A DNA stretch of 64,000 bases from Actinocorallia herbida (lineage in GTDB: Bacteria; Actinomycetota; Actinomycetes; Streptosporangiales; Streptosporangiaceae): assembly GCF_003751225.1 (NCBI RefSeq), contig NZ_RJKE01000001.1, positions 1,612,001-1,676,000 of the forward strand. Reading direction: 5' to 3'. A model generated the notes under the pieces. The model was not told the origin of the DNA and did not search any database. It was given only the letters and a program-made list of their open reading frames with translations. Made by a program: the position numbers and the translations under genes. Position 1 is the stretch's first letter; every line of letters begins with the position of its first letter. Of this stretch, positions 1 to 11,087 are shown piece by piece.

Positions 1-3000
1 CCCGCGTCCAGCGCGGCCAGCACCGCGACCGGACGGAGCGGCTCGATCCGCTCCGCGGCCTCCAGCAGTCCCGGCAGCAGCTCACCGACCGTTCCCCACG
101 CCTCGTGGCACGACAGCAGGGCGTTCCACCGGCAGAACTCCAGGCCCCACAGCGTCGAGTCGGCGAGCAGGGCGCTGTAGTCGTCGATCAGGGCCTCGAC
201 GTCTCCCCAGCGGCCCTCCAGGACGGCCAGGGCGGTCTCGGCGACCCGGCCCATGCCCTGGACGGTCCGGTCCCTCGTCGCCGTCCCGATCTGCGCGGCC
301 CTGGCGAGTTCGCGGCGGCAGCCGGGCAGGTCACCGCCGCGCACCAGCTCCGTCGCCAGGAACACCCGCGCCACCGCCTCGGCGGCGCCGACCAGCCCGG
401 GGAGCGCCAGCATCTCCGTCAGGGCCGCCAGCCGCTCGGCCTCCCTGCCCGGCACGTAGAGGACGAGCACGAGGTTGTTCAGGGTGCGGGCCAGCAGTGC
501 GGGGTCGCCCGTCCGCCGCGCCGTCGCGACCGCCTCGGCGGCCAGCGGCCCGCCCTCGGCCGACCTGCCCGAGTAGTGCAGCTCCTGCGCCAGGGTGCCG
601 AGCAGCTCTGCTCTGCGCGCGTCCGGCAGCGGCCCGGACAGCGCCGCCTTCAGCAGCGCGATCGTGCGGTCGTCGCTCTCGCCGTAGTCGCGGAACAACC
701 ACTGGGAGTGCCCGCCGGAGACGCCCAGCGCGGCCACCAGGATCTCCCGGTCGCCGGCCTGCCCGGCGAGGTCGATCGCGTCGTTCAGGGCCGCGCGGGC
801 GCCCGTGGCGTCGCCGCGCGCCTGGTGCGAGGCGGCCAGCTCGACCAGCAGCGCGCCGCGTCGGGCGGGGTCGGCGGTCCCGAGCGCGGCCAGTGCCCGC
901 CGCCAGTGCGCCGCGGCCTCGTCGTGCGCGTTCTGGGCGGTCGCCTGACGGGCCGCGAGCACGGCGAACTCGACGGCCTTGGCCGCCCCGCCCACGGGTG
1001 CGGCCATGCCGTAGTGGTGGGCGAGGGCGGGCAGCCGGACCGTCCGGTCCATCCCGGCGGCGGCCTCGATCGCCTCGCCCACGCGCAGGTGCAGCCGCGA
1101 GCGGTCCAGCCGGCTCAGCCCCGAGTACAGCGCGTCCCGCACGAGCGGGTGGGCGAAGCCGTAGTCGAACCCGTCCGGCGCCTCGGTGAGCAGGCCCACC
1201 TCCACCGCGGGTTGGAGCCGGTCCAGGACGTCGGCGGCGGACGCGCCGGAGGCGGCGGCGAGGTGTTCGGGGGAGAACTCGCGGCCGAGGACGGCGGCGC
1301 ACCGCAGAAGCGCGCCGGTCCCGGCGGGCAGCCGCGCGACGCGCCGGGCGATGACCTCCCGGACGGTCACCGGCACGCCGTCGCCGACCCAGCGCTCGGA
1401 GACCGGCAGCCGGAGCAGCTCGCCCAGATAGAAGGGGTTGCCCCCTGTCCGCTCGTGAAGGCGGACCTCGACCCTCCGGCCGCCGGGCGCACCGTGCGCC
1501 GCGAGGAACGCGCCGACTTCGGCGACGGTCAGGGGCGGCACATCGATCCGCGTCACCCTGTCCTCGCGGGCGAGGACCCCCAGGGCGTCGCCGAGCTGCT
1601 CGGGCGCGGCCCCCGGTTCGAGCCGCAGCGTCGCGACCACCACGAGCGGCAGCCGGTGCAGGTCGGCCGCGGCGAACGCCAGCAGCCGCAGCGAGGCCGC
1701 GTCGGCCCAGTGCAGATCGTCCAGGACGATCACCTTGGCGGGCCCGGTGGCCAGCGCCGCCACGGCGGCGGAGTGCAGCGCGAAAGGCTCCCGCACGGTC
1801 CCGTCGCGACCCGCCAGCATCAGCTCCGCGTCCCGCGCGCCCAAGTCCCCGAGCACCTGGAGCCACGGCCAGAACGCGGGGGCGCCGGTGTCCTCGGCGC
1901 ACCTGCCCCACGCCGTGGGCAGGCCGAGCGCCTCGGCCTCCGCCGCGATCGCCCGCGCCAGCCGCGTCTTGCCCACCCCCGCCGCACCGCTCAGCAGCAC
2001 CACGCCGCCCCTGCCGCGCCGCGCCTCCGCCAGCAGCTCGGCGCATCTGCGCAACTCGGGCACCCGCCCCACGAACACCCCGCCCGCCGCACCGGCCCCC
2101 GGCACGTCGATCCGGGATCCCTCCACGCCGGGGCCGGTCGTACCGGAACCGGCGGCGCCGGGGTCTGACGCGCCGGGAGGCGGGCCGGCGGGTGCCGCGG
2201 CGGGGGAGGCATGGCCGGGGGAGACGGGCACGGACGGTGGTGCGGGGGCGTCCAGGGCGGGGGACTGCTCGAAGACGGCGCGTTCCAGGTCGCGCAGGTC
2301 GAGGCCGGGCTCCAGGGCCAGCTCCTCGGCCAGCAGGGCCCGGACGCGGCGGAGCGCGGCGAGCGCGTCGGCCTGCCTGCCCGTGCGGTAGAGGGCGAGG
2401 ACCAGAAGGGCCCACAGGCGCTCCCGGTACGGGTGCTCGGCCACCAGGCGCTCCAGGTCGGCGACGCACGCGGCGGACTCCCCGAGGTCCAGCGCCGCCT
2501 CCATGCGGTGCTCCAGCGCGGTGGCCCGCAGCTCGCCGAAGCGGGTCCGGACCGGCTGGGCGAAGGCGAGCCCGGCGAACTCCGCGAGCGGCTCGCCGCG
2601 CCAGAGCGCCAGCGCCCGGTCCAGCAGGGCGCGGGCCTCGGCGCGCGCGCCGCCGCGCAGCGCCCTGCGGCCGTCCTCGGCGAGCGCCTCGAACGCGCCG
2701 AGGTCCACCTGGTCCGGCCGCAGCGCGAGCAGGTAGCCCGGCTCGCGGGTGAGCAGCAACCGCGGCTCCGCGCGCGGCGCCCGGTCCGGTTCCAGCGCGC
2801 GGCGGAGCTGGGACACGTGCGCCTGGAGCGTCGCCGTGGCGCTCGGCGGCGCGGCGTCCTCCCACACCGCGGCGACGAGCCTGTCGCGCGGGACGACGCG
2901 GCCCGGCTCCAGCGCGAGGACCGCCAGCAGGGCCCGCTGCCTGGGCGTGCCGGGACGCGCGGTCCGCGCCCCGAGGTCGGTCTCCAGCACGCCGAACAGA

Positions 3001-3020
3001 CGCACCGCCACTTCCGCCAT
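1..3020 (-). CDS. SARP/AfsR-like transcriptional regulator with AAA ATPase (C-terminus cut by window edge)
   Basis: Large regulator of the SARP (BTAD) class, likely controlling a nearby or specialised-metabolism operon. The frame is open from the ATG at 3020 to the window edge, so about 1006 residues are visible and the C-terminus is missing. In order: an OmpR-like winged-helix DNA-binding domain (about residues 1-95, starting MAEVAVRLFGVLE), a bacterial transcriptional activation domain (about 100-250), a Pro/Ala/Gly linker, then an AAA/NB-ARC-type ATPase with Walker A GAAGVGKT near residues 345-352 and a Walker B-like VIVLDDLHWAD. The rest is helical and TPR-like. The Walker lysine codon was checked to be in frame with the start. 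It is divergent from the FAD oxidoreductase at 3269, with phased repeats in between (3096-3135). No obvious C-terminal LuxR domain can be judged because of truncation. Confidence 0.88.
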   Translation of the reverse strand, partial: MAEVAVRLFGVLETDLGARTARPGTPRQRALLAVLALEPGRVVPRDRLVAAVWEDAAPPSATATLQAHVSQLRRALEPDRAPRAEPRLLLTREPGYLLALRPDQVDLGAFEALAEDGRRALRGGARAEARALLDRALALWRGEPLAEFAGLAFAQPVRTRFGELRATALEHRMEAALDLGESAACVADLERLVAEHPYRERLWALLVLALYRTGRQADALAALRRVRALLAEELALEPGLDLRDLERAVFEQSPALDAPAPPSVPVSPGHASPAAAPAGPPPGASDPGAAGSGTTGPGVEGSRIDVPGAGAAGGVFVGRVPELRRCAELLAEARRGRGGVVLLSGAAGVGKTRLARAIAAEAEALGLPTAWGRCAEDTGAPAFWPWLQVLGDLGARDAELMLAGRDGTVREPFALHSAAVAALATGPAKVIVLDDLHWADAASLRLLAFAAADLHRLPLVVVATLRLEPGAAPEQLGDALGVLAREDRVTRIDVPPLTVAEVGAFLAAHGAPGGRRVEVRLHERTGGNPFYLGELLRLPVSERWVGDGVPVTVREVIARRVARLPAGTGALLRCAAVLGREFSPEHLAAASGASAADVLDRLQPAVEVGLLTEAPDGFDYGFAHPLVRDALYSGLSRLDRSRLHLRVGEAIEAAAGMDRTVRLPALAHHYGMAAPVGGAAKAVEFAVLAARQATAQNAHDEAAAHWRRALAALGTADPARRGALLVELAASHQARGDATGARAALNDAIDLAGQAGDREILVAALGVSGGHSQWLFRDYGESDDRTIALLKAALSGPLPDARRAELLGTLAQELHYSGRSAEGGPLAAEAVATARRTGDPALLARTLNNLVLVLYVPGREAERLAALTEMLALPGLVGAAEAVARVFLATELVRGGDLPGCRRELARAAQIGTATRDRTVQGMGRVAETALAVLEGRWGDVEALIDDYSALLADSTLWGLEFCRWNALLSCHEAWGTVGELLPGLLEAAERIEPLRPVAVLAALDA

Positions 3021-3095
3021 TGTGCCCTCCGCGACATTCGACACCTCTTGGACGTTCGTGCGGAGGTCCCCGGTTGGCGGCTCTTTCGATCGGGC

Positions 3096-3135
3096 GCAAT
3101 CAGCCCGCAAACACAGCGCAAACGGCCCACAAGAG
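3096..3135. promoter_or_regulatory. Four 11-bp-phased direct repeats, candidate SARP operator
   Basis: Hexamers GCAATC (3096), GCAAAC (3107), GCAAAC (3118) and ACAAGA (3129) start exactly 11 bp apart in the intergenic region between the SARP gene and the divergent oxidoreductase. SARP regulators are known to bind heptamer direct repeats repeated every helical turn close to the -35 region. That this SARP binds here is inference. Confidence 0.5.
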
Positions 3136-3268
3136 ACGACCGCGACAGTGAGGGACCGCGTCGGCGAGACCACCCGGCGCGGCAAGAACGGCGGGGACGG
3201 CGGGCCGCCGGAACCGACGGGGAGACGGGCCCGGGCACGCGCCCAGGGCCGCTGGAAAGGGAGAGCAC

Positions 3269-4627
3269 ATGACGGGGAACGAGCGGCCGATCGAAGGACT
3301 GCGCACGGCGGTGCGCGGCAGGGTCCTGATCGAGGGTGACGCCGGCTTCGAGCGGGCCGCGCTCGGCTGGTCGGTCGGCGTGCCGCAGCGCCCCCGCGCC
3401 GTCGTCGAGATCGCCGACGCCGAGGACGCGGCGGCGCTGGTCCGCTACGCGGCGGCGGAGGGCCTGACGCTGGCGGCCCAGCCGAGCGGCCACGGCGCCA
3501 CCACCGCCCTGGACGGCGCGGTCGTGGTCAGGACGGGCGCGTTGAACGCCGTCGAGATCGACCCGGAGAACCGGGTGGCGAGGGTCGGCGCGGGCGTGCC
3601 CTGCGGAGCGCTGCTGGAGGCCGCGGGTGCGTACGGGCTGACCTTCCCGGCGGGCAGCTCGCCGGTGGTGACCGTCGCGGGTTACACGCTCGGCGGCGGC
3701 CTCGGCTGGTACGGCCGCAGCAGGGGCCCGGGTTCGGCGTCCGTGCGCGCGCTTGAGGTCGTGGATGCCGACGGCGTGCTCCGCAGGATCTCCGCCGTGG
3801 CCGAGCCCGACCTGTTCTGGGCGCTGTGCGGCGGCGGGGGCGACCACGCGCTCGTCACCGCCCTGGAGGTCGAGCTCTTCCCCGCCCCGGAGGTCTACGG
3901 CGGACGGCTCGTCTGGCCCGCGCACCAGGCCTTCGCGGTCCTTGAGGCCTATGCCAAGGCGACGGCGGGGGCGCCTGAGGAACTGAGCGTCTGGTGCTCC
4001 CTGATGCAGTTCCCGCCCTTCCCCGAGCTGCCCGAGCCGCTGCGCGGGCTCTCGGCGGTCGTCGTGGACGCCGCGCACCTCGGCCCGGCAGAGGAGGGCC
4101 GAGCCCTGCTCGCCGCCTTCGAGGCGGTGGACGGCGTGGTCTTCGACACCCGAGGAGCACTGCCCCCCGCCGCGCTCGGGATGATCTGCGCCGAACCGAC
4201 CGACCCGATGCCGAGCCTGCACCGGGGCGAACTGCTGACCGACCTGGACGGCGCCGCGGCCGTCCTGCGCGACCTGGCCGCCGCCGGGACGGTCCACCCG
4301 CTGGTGTTCGTCCAGCTCCGCCACCTCGGCGGCGCCTACACCCGGGTGGACTCCGGCGCCTGCGGCCCGGTCGCCGAGCCGTTCCTGCTGTCGATGATGG
4401 GCGTCACGCCCGGCGCGGAGGCCGCCGCCGGCGTGGCCGCCACGCTGGACCGGATCGTCGCGGCGATGGGCCCGGTACTCGCGGGCCGCAAGCCCTACAC
4501 CTTCCTCGCCGGGGGTGAACGGGTCTCGGCGGCGTTCCCCGCCGAGACCCTGGAGAGGCTCCGCGAGGTGAAGCGCGCTTACGACCCGCACGGCACGTTC
4601 CGGAGCAACTTCCCCGTTCTGGACTGA
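3269..4627 (+). CDS. FAD-binding oxidoreductase (PCMH/BBE type)
   Basis: Flavin-dependent oxidase of the vanillyl-alcohol-oxidase/berberine-bridge superfamily, 452 residues. The PCMH-type FAD-binding domain covers about residues 35-205: QPSGHGATT carries the histidine that is usually linked to FAD, and the GYTLGGGLGW segment follows. In relatives with bicovalent FAD a cysteine occurs near this second motif. None is visible here, so at most a single covalent link is expected. The C-terminus ends with YDPHGTFRSNF, matching the BBE motif that normally reads YDP..F....N. An SD-like GGAAAGGGAG lies just upstream of the ATG. It is divergent from the SARP regulator and separated by phased repeats, so regulation by that SARP is plausible. 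The substrate cannot be read from the sequence. Confidence 0.85.
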   Translation: MTGNERPIEGLRTAVRGRVLIEGDAGFERAALGWSVGVPQRPRAVVEIADAEDAAALVRYAAAEGLTLAAQPSGHGATTALDGAVVVRTGALNAVEIDPENRVARVGAGVPCGALLEAAGAYGLTFPAGSSPVVTVAGYTLGGGLGWYGRSRGPGSASVRALEVVDADGVLRRISAVAEPDLFWALCGGGGDHALVTALEVELFPAPEVYGGRLVWPAHQAFAVLEAYAKATAGAPEELSVWCSLMQFPPFPELPEPLRGLSAVVVDAAHLGPAEEGRALLAAFEAVDGVVFDTRGALPPAALGMICAEPTDPMPSLHRGELLTDLDGAAAVLRDLAAAGTVHPLVFVQLRHLGGAYTRVDSGACGPVAEPFLLSMMGVTPGAEAAAGVAATLDRIVAAMGPVLAGRKPYTFLAGGERVSAAFPAETLERLREVKRAYDPHGTFRSNFPVLD

Positions 4628-4632
4628 CCGGG

Positions 4633-4668
4633 CCCGGACGGACGGGCGGGGAGGCCCGTCCGTCCGGG
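4633..4668. terminator. Bidirectional hairpin terminator
   Basis: A 15-bp perfect inverted repeat (4633-4647 with 4654-4668) and a 6-nt loop sit between the convergent oxidoreductase and PhoX genes. There is no U-run, as is common in high-GC actinomycetes. Confidence 0.75.
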
Positions 4669-4683
4669 GCGGATCCGGCCGGA

Positions 4684-5832
4684 TCAGGTGCGGAACGGGC
4701 CGGTGACGCAGTAGGTGATGCCGCCGGAGGACGAGCCGGACGTGCCGCGCTGCGACGAGAAGTACAGGCGGTTCCCGGCCGGGTTGAACGCCGGGCCGGT
4801 GATCTCCGAGGACGACTGCCCGGTGATCCGCAGGAACACCGAGATCTTGTCGTCCGGGGTGATCATGTTGATCTCCATGTTGCCGCCGTCCTCGGCGACG
4901 TACAGGTCCCCGTAGGACGACCCGGTGATGTTGTCGACGCCCGTGAGCGTCGCGGTGCCGGTGACGAGGCCGTCGTCGTAGGCGAGTTCATAGGTGTTCG
5001 TCAGCAGGTTGAGCTGCCACACCCGGTTGTCGCCCTTGGTGGTGAACCAGACGGTGTCGTTCGCGTACCAGCAGCCCTCGCCGCCGTTGAAGGACTTCGA
5101 GCCGGAGACCTGGGTGCGGGTCGTGGTGGGGGAGCCGTCGGGGTCGGGGACGGTCGTCCAGGTGAAGGAGCCGGAGGTGGCGGTCCCGGCGACCAGCACC
5201 TGGAGGGTGCCGGCGGACAGGTTCCCCCAGGTGGTCGGGACGAACCGGTAGAACCTGCCGTTGGTCTCGTCCTCGGTCAGGTAGATGACCTGGCGGACGG
5301 GGTCGGCCGCCGCGGCCTCGTGCTTGAAGCGGCCCATCGCCGGGCGCGCGACGGCGGTGCCGCCGAACGGGTACGTCTCCCAGACCCGCCCGAGGCTGAT
5401 CTCCTCGCACGACAGCCAGGTGTTCCACGGGGTCTTGCCGCCCGCGCAGTTGGTGCTGGTGCCCGACAGGATCCGCGACGCCGCCGTCACGTTGCCGGAG
5501 GCGTCGAACTTGATCATCGAGGCGCCGCCGGCGCTCACCTCGGAGTTCGAGGTGTAGATCCAGCCGGTGCCGTCGGCGAAGCACGCGCCGCCGTCCGGGG
5601 CCTGGTGCCAGCTGTAGGACGTGCCGGACACCACCTGGCCGGTCCGGGCGACGACCTGGCTGGTGAACCCGGAGGGCAGTTGGATGCCGTTGGCGTCGGC
5701 GGCGAGCAGCGCGCCGTAGGGGGACGTGGCGTTCTGCGCGGGCGCGGCGAGCGCGCCCTTCACCAGGGATCCGGAGAATGCTGCGGTTCCGGCGGCGAGC
5801 ACGCTCGCGCGCATGAAGACACGACGGTCCAT
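4684..5832 (-). CDS. PhoX/DUF839-family protein, Tat-exported
   Basis: 382 residues from the ATG at 5832, which has AAGGAGA about 8 nt upstream. A longer reading from 5883 lacks this signal. The N-terminus MDRRVFMRASVLAAG is a twin-arginine signal peptide ending around ALAAPA, so the protein is predicted to be secreted. The body carries PhoX/DUF839 hallmarks: GWIYTSNSEV, NCAGGKTPWNTWLSCEE, GRFKHEAAAADP, YLTEDE, FYRFVP, GEGCWY, TTKGDNRVW and LYVAEDGG. Family members bind Ca and Fe and are phosphatases (PhoX) or uncharacterised relatives. Catalysis was not demonstrated here. A paralogue lies about 51 kb away (56689-57858) with the same block order. No convincing PHO box was seen upstream. Confidence 0.85.
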   Translation of the reverse strand: MDRRVFMRASVLAAGTAAFSGSLVKGALAAPAQNATSPYGALLAADANGIQLPSGFTSQVVARTGQVVSGTSYSWHQAPDGGACFADGTGWIYTSNSEVSAGGASMIKFDASGNVTAASRILSGTSTNCAGGKTPWNTWLSCEEISLGRVWETYPFGGTAVARPAMGRFKHEAAAADPVRQVIYLTEDETNGRFYRFVPTTWGNLSAGTLQVLVAGTATSGSFTWTTVPDPDGSPTTTRTQVSGSKSFNGGEGCWYANDTVWFTTKGDNRVWQLNLLTNTYELAYDDGLVTGTATLTGVDNITGSSYGDLYVAEDGGNMEINMITPDDKISVFLRITGQSSSEITGPAFNPAGNRLYFSSQRGTSGSSSGGITYCVTGPFRT

Positions 5833-5963
5833 GGGGGGTCTCCTTGGGAGGAAGGACGGTGCGCTTCGGTTCTCTCCGCGCACGGCGTCCTCGGGGGCTC
5901 CGCAGGATGGCCGTCAGGTGTCGATCAGATGGCAGGCATTTTTCGCATATCGGATATCGGTCG

Positions 5964-7028
<1,065 letters not shown>

Positions 7029-7067
7029 TCAACGACGTCGTGATGATCCCCTGATGGAGTCTTTACC

Positions 7068-8252
7068 GTGAGTGACCTCAACGGAACAGGCGGCCAGCGC
7101 CCCGCACAGCCAGGCGGCCTGTCCTGGTCGCCTTCCCCCGCGCAGGCGCCCCGGGAACTCCTCACCGCGCCTCCGCTGGCCGCGCCCACCGGCAAGGCCG
7201 CCGCGTCGAACGACCCGACCCTCGCCGCGGGCTGGGATCTCGTCGACCGGCTCAAGCAGATGGCCGAGCTGCTGGGCGAGGCGCTGTCGGCCGGTGAGCG
7301 CCGCATCAGCGACGTGCAGACCGAGGCCCAGGCCCAGCTCGCCGCCGCGCAGAGCGAGCGGGAGAAGTCCCAGCGCGACGCCGCGACCGCGTGGGCGGAG
7401 GTGCAGCGCACCCGCACCCGCGCCGAGACCGCGGAGCGGCGCGTCACCGAGACCGAGGCCGCGATGCGGCAGCTGGTCACCCAGCACGACAACATGCAGG
7501 CCGCCCGCGACGACGCCCTGCGCTCGGTCGAGGAGTCCTCCAACGCCCGGCGCGTCGCCGAGGAACGGATCGCCGAGCTGTCCCGGGCGATGGAGACCGT
7601 CCGCACCGAGCTGGCCTCGGTCCGCGCGGCCCTCACGGACGCCGAGAAGACCTCCCAGGCCCTCCAGGTGGCCGCGGGCAACGCCGCGCAGGAGGCCGAC
7701 GAGGCGCGCCGTCAGGCGGGCGAGGCGGGCCGTCAGGCCGCCGAGTCGGCCCGCCAGGCCGAGGACTCCCGCCGCCGGGCCGACGCCGCCGAGGGCGAGC
7801 GCGCCAACGCGATGGAGACCGCGGCACAGGCGCTGGAGCAGGCCAAGATCTCCGAGGCCGCCCGCGAGGCCGCCCAGCAGGACAAGGCGCGCGCCGAGTC
7901 CGAGGCGACCCTGGCGCTCTCGCGCTCCGAGCAGCTCACCCGCGAGCGCGACGGGGCGATGAGCGCCGTCCGCCAGATCGCCACCGAGCGCGACGACGCC
8001 CTCGCCAAGATCAAGGAGCGGGACGCCTGGGTCGACCAGCTCGCCGAGGCGGTCACCGAGCAGCGCGCCCAGCTCGGCGCCCTGTCCCAGGAGCGCGACG
8101 CCGCCCGCAACGCCGCCGACCAGGCCCGCAGCCTCATCGACGAGCTCACCCGCCAGCTCCGCGTCATCATGCCGTCCTCCCCGCTGCACAACCACGCGGC
8201 GCTCTCCGAGGTCGGCGCCACCATGACCGACCGCAACGGCTTCCCGGGATAA
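7068..8252 (+). CDS. Coiled-coil protein of unknown function
   Basis: 394 residues from a GTG at 7068, preceded by GATGGAG. No enzyme family is recognised. After a Pro/Ala-rich N-terminus (about 1-55) the protein is one long alpha-helical, Ala/Arg/Glu/Gln-rich region (about 60-370) with heptad-like spacing and degenerate repeats such as RRQAGEAGRQAAES. This predicts a long parallel coiled coil. A short non-helical tail ends DRNGFPG. There is no signal peptide or transmembrane segment, so it is probably cytoplasmic. Filament-like polarity or cell-envelope scaffolds in actinomycetes have similar composition, but that link is inference only. A strong terminator follows, and the gene stands alone upstream of pyrG. 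Confidence 0.75.
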   Translation: MSDLNGTGGQRPAQPGGLSWSPSPAQAPRELLTAPPLAAPTGKAAASNDPTLAAGWDLVDRLKQMAELLGEALSAGERRISDVQTEAQAQLAAAQSEREKSQRDAATAWAEVQRTRTRAETAERRVTETEAAMRQLVTQHDNMQAARDDALRSVEESSNARRVAEERIAELSRAMETVRTELASVRAALTDAEKTSQALQVAAGNAAQEADEARRQAGEAGRQAAESARQAEDSRRRADAAEGERANAMETAAQALEQAKISEAAREAAQQDKARAESEATLALSRSEQLTRERDGAMSAVRQIATERDDALAKIKERDAWVDQLAEAVTEQRAQLGALSQERDAARNAADQARSLIDELTRQLRVIMPSSPLHNHAALSEVGATMTDRNGFPG

Positions 8253-10139
<1,887 letters not shown>

Positions 10140-10150
10140 TCAGGGGGAAG

Positions 10151-10810
10151 ATGATCGCCATGGACCTGCGCGACATCCCCGAGAGGTGGCCCACCGTCGG
10201 GTCCACCCAGCACTTCAAGGGCCGGATCATCACCGTCGTCGAGGACGACGTGGTGATGCCCGGCGCGGACGGCCCCGAGACGGTGCGGCGCGAGTACGTG
10301 ACGCACCCGGGCGCCGTCGGGACCCTCGCCCTGGACGACCAGGGCAGGGTCCTGCTCCTGCGGCAGTACCGCCACCCGTGCGCCCACCTGCTGTGGGAGC
10401 TGCCCGCGGGGCTCAGGGACGTCGACGGCGAGCCGATGTGGCGCACCGCCGAGCGGGAGCTGCTGGAGGAGGCCGGGTACCGGGCGGAGACCTGGCACAC
10501 CCTCGTCGACACGTTCCAGACGCCCGGCATGAGCGACGAGAAGGTCCGGGTGTTCCTCGCCCGCGGCCTGTCCGAGGTGCCCGCCGCGGAGATCGACTTC
10601 GTGCGGGTGCACGAGGAGGCCGACCTGGCGCAGGAGTGGGTGCCGCTGGACGAGGCGGTCGCCGCGGTGCTCGGCGGCCGGGTGCACAACGCCCTGGCCG
10701 TCTCGGCGATCCTCGCGCTGTTCGCCGCGCGGGCGCGCGACTTCGCCGACCTGCGCGACAGGGAGGTCCCGTTCGGCCCGCAGGCTCCCGCCGGGGCCGG
10801 TGACGCCTGA
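10151..10810 (+). CDS. Nudix hydrolase, ADP-ribose pyrophosphatase-like
   Basis: 219 residues (216 if the ATG at 10160 is used; a GGGGGA run lies 3-12 nt upstream of the two ATGs). The Nudix box is present, with RELLEEAG as the metal-binding core (about residues 107-114) after ELPAGLRDVDGEP. The segment LLLRQYRHP and the tail resemble bacterial ADP-ribose or nucleotide-sugar pyrophosphatases, which hydrolyse ADP-ribose to AMP and ribose 5-phosphate. It follows pyrG closely, as in other actinomycetes. From memory, a xerD recombinase gene (and in streptomycetes also ald) usually comes next. Neither is present here. Confidence 0.88.
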   Translation: MIAMDLRDIPERWPTVGSTQHFKGRIITVVEDDVVMPGADGPETVRREYVTHPGAVGTLALDDQGRVLLLRQYRHPCAHLLWELPAGLRDVDGEPMWRTAERELLEEAGYRAETWHTLVDTFQTPGMSDEKVRVFLARGLSEVPAAEIDFVRVHEEADLAQEWVPLDEAVAAVLGGRVHNALAVSAILALFAARARDFADLRDREVPFGPQAPAGAGDA

Positions 10811-11087
10811 CACACCCCCCTGCGCCGCGCGCGCCGTGCACCTGCGGAACCGTGCCGCCGACACGCGCGTCCGCCAGGAACTCGACGGGAGACGCCTCGG
10901 CGGCGACGGCGCAGGTCTACACTCGGGTAACGGACCGAGATCCGCGTGAGGCGTTCGCGCCGGCGCACTCCCGCGCCAGCAGCGCGGCCTCCGTGACTCC
11001 CGCGAGTCGTGTTGCCGCTGCTGCCCGTGGCGTCTTAGGCTCGCGACGACGATGGCGTGTCCGCGCCGTCGGGGAGGTTTGAACCTG
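10811..11087 (+). promoter_or_regulatory. Intergenic region upstream of parA
   Basis: 277 bp with no convincing gene. It contains a TACACT hexamer at 10918-10923 that could be a -10 element, and a GGGGAGG SD (11071-11077) for parA. I see no recognisable remnant of a recombinase. Confidence 0.3.

Noticed and set aside
331-3099. Alternative 922-residue minus-strand frame overlapping the SARP gene
   Set aside because: Arg/Pro/Gly-rich shadow. The SARP frame from 3020 has the winged helix, BTAD and Walker A motif in phase.
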